NCBI GenBank assembly: GCA_963781595.1 | Contig: CAWAGG010000006.1 | Coordinates: forward strand, 1 to 64,000 | DNA from: JBEDUK01 sp963781595 | GTDB taxonomy: Bacteria; Actinomycetota; UBA4738 | DNA: 64,000 nt | Direction: 5' to 3' | In this document: piece by piece, positions 59,388 to 64,000 of the stretch | Layout: each line of letters begins with the position of its first letter | How positions within the stretch are numbered: position 1 is the stretch's first letter | The notes under the pieces: generated by a model | What the model saw: the letters and a program-made list of their open reading frames with translations, nothing else | The model's database searches: none | What the model was told of the DNA's origin: nothing | Program-made: the position numbers and the translations under genes

Positions 59388-60425
59388 ATGAAGGAGTTCG
59401 TGCACAGAGGTGCGCGCCTGGCGGTCGTGGTGGTCGTGCTGGCCGTCACCGCCGCGGCGTGCAGCAGCAACAACGCCACGACGACGACGTCGACGGCCGG
59501 CGGGGGAACCACCTCCTCGTCGAGCGCCGCCGTGTTCAAGGTCGCCGTGGTCGCACCGAGCGCGGTCAACGACCTGGCGTTCACGCAGTCGATGGTCGAC
59601 GCGCTGAACTCGCTGAAGTCGTCCGAGAACCTCGAGATCTCGATCTCGGACAACAAGTTCGTGGTCGACGACGCGGCCAACGCCCTGCGCACGTACGCGT
59701 CGCAAGGCTACGACCTGGTCATCGCCCACGGGTCACAGTACGGCGGGACCGTCCAGCAGCTCGCACCCGAGTACCCGGACGTGTCCTTCGCGTGGGGCAC
59801 CGCCGGCGACACGTTCGGTCAGCCGAACGTGTACGCGTACCAGGCGGCCTCCGACCAGGGCGGCTACGTCCAGGGCGTGGTCGCGGCAGGGATCACGAAG
59901 AGCGACGTCATCGGCGTGGTCGGCCCGATCGAGGTCGGCGACGCCAAGCTGTACGTGGACGGCTTCAAGGCGGGGGTCCTCGCGACGAACCCGTCGGTCA
60001 ACGTGAAGGTCACGTACACGGGCTCGTTCAGCGATGTCGGGTTGGCCTCGACGACGGCGAAGTCGTTCGTGTCGGAGAACGCCGACGTCATGACCGGAAG
60101 CGCCCAGATGGTCGTCGGTGCCGTGGGCGTCTGCAAGACGAACGACGTGGCGTGGTTCGGGACGCAGGCGAACCAGACGTCCCTGGCGCCCTCGGTCGTC
60201 GTGTCCTCCCAGGTCTACCACTGGGAGGTCGTGCTGCAGCCGATGATCGACGCGATCAAGGGCGGCACGCTCGGCGGGAAGACGTACACGATCGACCTGT
60301 CGAACGGCGGTGAGGTGATCGAGTACAACGATAACTACGCCGTGCCGACGGCCGCGAAGTCCGCGGGTGACGCCGCGCAGCAAGGCATCGAGGACGGCTC
60401 GATCACGACCGGTGTCTCTGGGTAG
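59388..60425 (+). CDS. BMP-family substrate-binding lipoprotein
   Basis: 345 residues. Signal plus lipobox (VVVVLAVTAAACSSN), Ser/Thr-rich linker, then the Bmp/PnrA fold: VAVVAPSAVNDLAFTQSMVD, YDLVIAHGSQYGGTVQQLAP and VIGVVGPIEVGDAKLYVDGF. Captures a nucleoside-like ligand outside and delivers it to the permeases. Confidence 0.92.
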   Translation: MKEFVHRGARLAVVVVVLAVTAAACSSNNATTTTSTAGGGTTSSSSAAVFKVAVVAPSAVNDLAFTQSMVDALNSLKSSENLEISISDNKFVVDDAANALRTYASQGYDLVIAHGSQYGGTVQQLAPEYPDVSFAWGTAGDTFGQPNVYAYQAASDQGGYVQGVVAAGITKSDVIGVVGPIEVGDAKLYVDGFKAGVLATNPSVNVKVTYTGSFSDVGLASTTAKSFVSENADVMTGSAQMVVGAVGVCKTNDVAWFGTQANQTSLAPSVVVSSQVYHWEVVLQPMIDAIKGGTLGGKTYTIDLSNGGEVIEYNDNYAVPTAAKSAGDAAQQGIEDGSITTGVSG

Positions 60426-60451
60426 GCGCCGGCGGAGCTGAGGAAGGAACG

Positions 60452-62032
60452 ATGGACGCGACCACCCCGGGAGGCGCTCCGGTGGGAACCACCACACCGC
60501 TGCTCGACATGCGCGGGATCACGAAGCGCTTCCTCGGGGTGGTCGCGAACGACCGGATCGACTTCGACGTGAAGGTGGGAGAGGTCCACGCTCTGCTCGG
60601 CGAGAACGGGGCCGGCAAGAGCACGCTGATGCGGGTCGCCTACGGCATGTACCAGCCCGACGAAGGCGAGATCCGTTCCAACGGGACGCCCGTCACCATC
60701 ACGTCCCCGGCCGTCGCGATCAGGCACGGGATCGGCATGATCCATCAGCACTTCATGCTGGTGCCGACGCTGACCGTCGCGGAGAACGTCGCCCTCGGCC
60801 TGTCTTCGACGCGCAAGCCACTGACCGACCTGGACCACGTCTCCGCCGGGATCCTCGAGCTCTCCACCACGTACGGTCTGAAGGTGGATCCGAAGGCCTA
60901 CGTGTGGCAGCTGTCGGTCGGCGAGCGTCAACGCATCGAGATCATCAAGGCCCTGTATCGGAACGCGTCGCTGCTGATCCTCGACGAGCCGACGGCGGTC
61001 CTCACGCCCCAGGAGGTGGACGACCTGTTCGTCATCTTCCGCCAGATGGTGGCGGACGGCCGCGGCCTCGTGTTCATCTCGCACAAGATCCGCGAGGTCC
61101 TCGCGCTGTCCGACCGGATCACGGTGCTCCGCAACGGACGGGTGGTGGGAACGGTCGTGCCCGCTGACGTGACCCAGCGCGACCTCGCCCACATGATGGT
61201 TGGTCGAGATGTCGGCCTCACCCAGAGCCACTTGAAGGCCGAGGCCGGCGACGTCCGACTATCCGTGAAGGACCTCCGGGTGCTCGGAGACCGAGGCACC
61301 GAGGCCGTTCGTGGGCTGAGCCTCGAGGTCCGAGCGGGCGAGATCGTCGGCCTCGCCGGCGTGTCCGGGAACGGTCAACGCGAGTTCGCGGAGGCCGTGG
61401 CCGGGCTGCGGACGAGCACCTCGGGCTCGATCCGGCTGGAGGGCATCGAGCTGGTGGGCCGCGGGCCTTCCGACGCCCGGCACGCCGGCCTCGCGTACGT
61501 GCCAGAAGAGCGGATGCGTGACGGGGTCATCGGCGACTTCACGGTGTCGGACAATCTGATGCTGATCGACTACCGGGATCCGGCGTACTCGCGCTGGGGG
61601 TTCCTGCGATCCGGGGTCATCGGTCGCCACTGCCGCGAGCTGGTCTCCGCGTTCTCGGTCAAGACGCCGGGGTTGGGCACGCCGGCGCACAACCTGTCGG
61701 GCGGCAACATCCAGAAGCTGATCCTGGCGCGCGAGCTGTCGGGGCAACCACGCGTGCTCCTCGTCGCCCAGCCCACCCGTGGCGTGGACGTCGGGGCCGC
61801 CGAGTACATCCACGGCCGCTTGATCCAGCAGCGCGACCAGGGGACAGCCATCCTCATCATCTCCGAGGACCTCGACGAGGTCCTCGCTCTCACCGACCGC
61901 ATCCTCGTCATCTACGAAGGAACGATCGTCGGCGAGGCCGATCCGCGCACCGTCGCGCGCGATCGGCTCGGGCTGATGATGGCGGGCATCCGCGGAGGCG
62001 AGCCCGATGACCAGCACCAGACGATCGGGTGA
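60452..62032 (+). CDS. double-NBD ABC ATPase of the BMP-type importer
   Basis: 526 residues, two nucleotide-binding domains. NBD1: LLGENGAGKSTLMRVAYGMY, LSVGERQRIEIIKALYRNAS, LLILDEPTAVLTPQEVDDLF. NBD2: VSGNGQREFAEAVAG in place of a canonical Walker A, LSGGNIQKLILARELSGQPR and VLLVAQPTRGVDVGAAEYIH, as is usual in this class, where only one site hydrolyses ATP well. Confidence 0.92.
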   Translation: MDATTPGGAPVGTTTPLLDMRGITKRFLGVVANDRIDFDVKVGEVHALLGENGAGKSTLMRVAYGMYQPDEGEIRSNGTPVTITSPAVAIRHGIGMIHQHFMLVPTLTVAENVALGLSSTRKPLTDLDHVSAGILELSTTYGLKVDPKAYVWQLSVGERQRIEIIKALYRNASLLILDEPTAVLTPQEVDDLFVIFRQMVADGRGLVFISHKIREVLALSDRITVLRNGRVVGTVVPADVTQRDLAHMMVGRDVGLTQSHLKAEAGDVRLSVKDLRVLGDRGTEAVRGLSLEVRAGEIVGLAGVSGNGQREFAEAVAGLRTSTSGSIRLEGIELVGRGPSDARHAGLAYVPEERMRDGVIGDFTVSDNLMLIDYRDPAYSRWGFLRSGVIGRHCRELVSAFSVKTPGLGTPAHNLSGGNIQKLILARELSGQPRVLLVAQPTRGVDVGAAEYIHGRLIQQRDQGTAILIISEDLDEVLALTDRILVIYEGTIVGEADPRTVARDRLGLMMAGIRGGEPDDQHQTIG

Positions 62033-62541
62033 GCTTCGGACGCCGCAGGATGCCATAGTGACGGCGCCCGCATGGGCCCTGGAGACGAGATGTCCGACGG
62101 CTGTGGGGGCTCCGGCAGGTCACCGGCCGATGCGCGGGCGGGCCGTCGCCGTTCCGCATCGGTCGGGATCCTCGTACCGGCCGCTGTCTGCGCGCTCCCC
62201 TCGCCGCGACGGCCAGCACGGCGGCCTTCGATCCGAGGATCGGGAGGTCGGGGACGGATCCGGGCACGAGTCGCATCTCACGCTGACCGAGCGGAACGGT
62301 CAGGTCGTCGGCACCTGGCGCGTCACGAGCGACGACGAGCTCGGCGGGACGGTCGAGCGCCGGCGGAGCGAACGCTCGCAGGGTCAGCCCGGTGGATCTC
62401 CGCCGGTGCTTCCCACGTGAGCGAACGACCCTCTCCGCGCCTGGGGCTCCGATCCTTCAGCGCCGTCGCCCTACCGACGGCGTCATACGTAGGGCGACGG
62501 CGCAGGGCGGGTTCCGTCCCACCGCCGGTCCGGCCGCCGCC
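62033..62541. other. 509-bp gene-poor region after the importer operon
   Basis: No gene is convincing. One plus-strand frame includes LTLTERNGQVVGTWRVTSDD (62280-62340), recalling a beta-strand end of lipocalin-like proteins, but it lacks a clear start. A strong hairpin lies at 62460-62503. Confidence 0.35.
62460..62503. terminator. perfect 15-bp hairpin
   Basis: GCGCCGTCGCCCTAC pairs exactly with GTAGGGCGACGGCGC around a 14-base loop. It lies 39 bases past the end of the nitroreductase gene on the minus strand and far from the plus operon, so termination from both sides is plausible. Confidence 0.55.
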
Positions 62542-63051
62542 TCAGGGCAGGAACGTGACGAACGACTCGGCCGGCCGGCGCTCCTTCGCCGGGCGGGGCG
62601 CGCCCGGCGGGCCGAGATTGAGCAGAGCCACCACGCGCTCGCCGTTGGGTAGCCCGACGGCGTCCCGCCCGGCCGGCGTCCGTAACACCGCCGGCGTCCG
62701 CCAGTACCCCGCCAAGCCCCGGGCGTGCGCCGCGAGCAGGACCGCGTACACGGCCGCGGCCGTCGCGTGCAGGTCCTCGTCGTCCTGAACCGGGTCACCG
62801 GTGAGCGCAGCCGACACCAGCACGAGCGTCGGCGCGCGAGCGAGCTTCGCGGCTTCGACCGGGCCCGCCAGCTCTTGCAGGCGCGCCAGCGTCTCCGGCC
62901 CGATCACCCGGAATCGCCAGGGCTGGCTCAGGTGATGGTTCGGCGCGAACCGCGCCAGGTCGAACAGCTCGAAGAGCACCTCGCGCGGGACCGGTTCGGG
63001 GCCGAAGTCCTTGAAGGTCCGCCGGGTCCTGATCGCTTCGTCGACGTCCAT
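62542..63051 (-). CDS. nitroreductase-family protein
   Basis: 169 residues. AIRTRRTFKDFGPEPVPREV, LARFAPNHHLSQPWRFRVIG and GLPNGERVVALLNLGPPGAP are the FMN-binding motifs of the nitroreductase/oxidoreductase fold. Probably an NAD(P)H-linked flavin reductase of unknown substrate. It lies 5 bases downstream of the PAP2 gene and may be co-transcribed. Confidence 0.88.
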   Translation of the reverse strand: MDVDEAIRTRRTFKDFGPEPVPREVLFELFDLARFAPNHHLSQPWRFRVIGPETLARLQELAGPVEAAKLARAPTLVLVSAALTGDPVQDDEDLHATAAAVYAVLLAAHARGLAGYWRTPAVLRTPAGRDAVGLPNGERVVALLNLGPPGAPRPAKERRPAESFVTFLP

Positions 63052-63056
63052 GCGGG

Positions 63057-63794
63057 TCACAGCGTAGCCGGGCCCGCATCGACGGCCGGCGTCTCCGGCG
63101 CGCCGGACGCGCCGCTCGGCACCCCGAACACGAGGTTCAGCGCGCAGCCGACCAACACCCCGAGTGCCGCGCCGGCGACCACGTCGAACGGGAAATGCGC
63201 TCCCAGGTAGACACGAGAGACGCAGACCAGCCCGGCGAGCGTCCACGGCACGATCTTCCAACGGCCGTTCAGGTAGGGCGAGACGAGCGTCGCCAGCGAG
63301 AACGCCACGATCGGGTGCCCGGACGGGAAGCTCAGCCCGTGCGTGGACACATGACTCCCGCGGATGATCGCATCCTGGAGGGTCTGACCGGGCCGGTACC
63401 GGTGGACGACCGCTTTGACGCGGAACTCGACGAACCGCTTCACGCCGAATGCCACGAGCAGCGCCGCGGCGAGCCGCAGGCGCCGGAACCCGGCCGCGAT
63501 GATCGCGGCGATCGGCAGCACCGCGATCACGCCCAGGAACTGCAGGACCCACATCGGCCGGAAGAGCCAGTCCGGCCAGCTGTTGATCCAGTGGAACACC
63601 GAGACCTCGAACCCCGAGAGCGCCCGTCTCGAAACGATGACCGAGAGCACCACCACGATCGTCAGGGCGACGATCGCCGCGATCGCGTCGCCGCGACGCC
63701 GGTGGAAGGTTCGACCGTCGGGCGTCCGCGACCACAGCCGGACGGGGCGCGCCCACCACCCGCTCGGTCGAGTCTCGACCCCTCCGGCGTCCAC
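63057..63794 (-). CDS. PAP2-family phosphatase
   Basis: 245 residues, 6 TM. The three PAP2 motifs are KAVVHRYRPGQ (R variant of KxxxxxxRP), LSFPSGHPIVAFSLATL and VYLGAHFPFDVVAGAALG (SRxxxxxHxxxD). Dephosphorylates lipids such as phosphatidic acid or undecaprenyl-PP at the membrane. GTG start. Confidence 0.9.
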   Translation of the reverse strand: MDAGGVETRPSGWWARPVRLWSRTPDGRTFHRRRGDAIAAIVALTIVVVLSVIVSRRALSGFEVSVFHWINSWPDWLFRPMWVLQFLGVIAVLPIAAIIAAGFRRLRLAAALLVAFGVKRFVEFRVKAVVHRYRPGQTLQDAIIRGSHVSTHGLSFPSGHPIVAFSLATLVSPYLNGRWKIVPWTLAGLVCVSRVYLGAHFPFDVVAGAALGVLVGCALNLVFGVPSGASGAPETPAVDAGPATL

Positions 63795-63835
63795 CTGCGG
63801 AGGCTATCCCTCCTCCGCCGTCCGGTCGAGGCCGG

Positions 63836-64000
63836 TCAGTACCCGCCGTACCCGCCGCCCTTGCCCGAGCTCGATCCGGACCCGCCCGTGGCCGACGCGG
63901 CGACGAACCCCTCGACGTTCTGACCCTTCGCCTGCCCTGCCACGTCCCCCTGGAACGTGTAGAGGGGCGACCCATCGAAGGTGATCTGCGTCCCGCCGTC
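63836..64000 (-). CDS. secreted-repeat (COG4315/Lipoprotein_15) protein, C-terminal part
   Basis: Runs off the window. TQITFDGSPLYTFQGDVAGQ, AKGQNVEGFVAA and a Gly/Ser-rich tail ending KGGGYGGY match the end of the repeated PF03640 lipoprotein domain. The N-terminus is outside the window. Confidence 0.6.
   Translation of the reverse strand, partial: DGGTQITFDGSPLYTFQGDVAGQAKGQNVEGFVAASATGGSGSSSGKGGGYGGY

Noticed and set aside
1..64000. CRISPR array, insertion-sequence transposase or integrase
   Set aside because: No regularly spaced repeats and no DDE or tyrosine/serine recombinase motif was seen on either strand; mobility is inferred only from remnants and one pair of direct repeats.

Overview
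High-GC bacterial chromosome segment. The actinobacterial signature is consistent: a mycothiol-dependent maleylpyruvate isomerase-type protein, an F420-type PPOX protein, a WS/DGAT acyltransferase, DUF427 and PadR proteins, many GTG starts, and several genes whose -10 box (TAnnnT) lies 6-8 bases before the start codon, as in leaderless actinobacterial mRNAs. No rRNA, tRNA, CRISPR array, transposase or phage structural gene was seen. The lineage cannot be named from the sequence alone.

Region 1 (about 1-29 kb) is an accessory zone packed with small toxin-antitoxin (TA) modules and their wreckage. Apparently intact or nearly intact: Phd/PIN (746-1407, antitoxin N-terminus damaged), RHH/PIN (1646-2319), HigBA-like plus a DUF433 gene (3420-4602), DUF3368 toxin plus RHH antitoxin (5361-6796, antitoxin open into a uracil-DNA glycosylase), MntA/HepT (7577-8183), Phd/PIN (8921-9628, 18630-19312, 28189-28874) and RHH/PIN (25973-26634). 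Another RHH/PIN pair lies at 39189-39810. Between them are at least seven remnants: a duplicated antitoxin piece, DUF433/DUF5615 scraps, PIN scraps, a HigB N-terminus, an SRPBCC scrap, a SEC-C gene fragment and an HNH endonuclease scrap. Several remnants are recognisable copies of intact genes elsewhere in the window, so local duplication and microhomology-type deletion have shaped it. Embedded are a SNF2 helicase with a SWIM-domain partner, a SEC-C protein and an orphan Imm5-like immunity protein.

A small protein family occurs three times here (2898-3182, 4657-4902, 6964-7221) with the shared core VNDLGWLSRG and the motif SGLPPDP near a Pro-rich tail. Copy 1 overlaps by 4 bases a gene for a three-helix membrane protein resembling Pycsar/SLATT-type effectors in topology. 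This is the best candidate in the window for something undescribed.

Region 2 (19-54 kb) is ordinary chromosomal content: methyltransferase and SRPBCC proteins, an amino-acid permease with a metallophosphoesterase and a nucleotidyltransferase-like gene, a winged-helix regulator with a membrane protein, PadR, secreted phosphoesterase and BNR-repeat proteins, GNAT, aldo/keto reductase, WS/DGAT, an LLM flavin monooxygenase, a SpoIID/LytB lipoprotein, a MacB-like ABC exporter, glutamate decarboxylase, a MarR/MFS pair and a large GAF-PAS-GGDEF-EAL protein.

Region 3 (54.5-64 kb) carries an FAD/GcvT-type dimethylglycine or sarcosine dehydrogenase homologue divergent from a complete BmpA-type ABC importer operon (two permeases, lipoprotein binding protein, double-NBD ATPase), then nitroreductase, PAP2 phosphatase and the C-terminus of a secreted-repeat lipoprotein running off the window.
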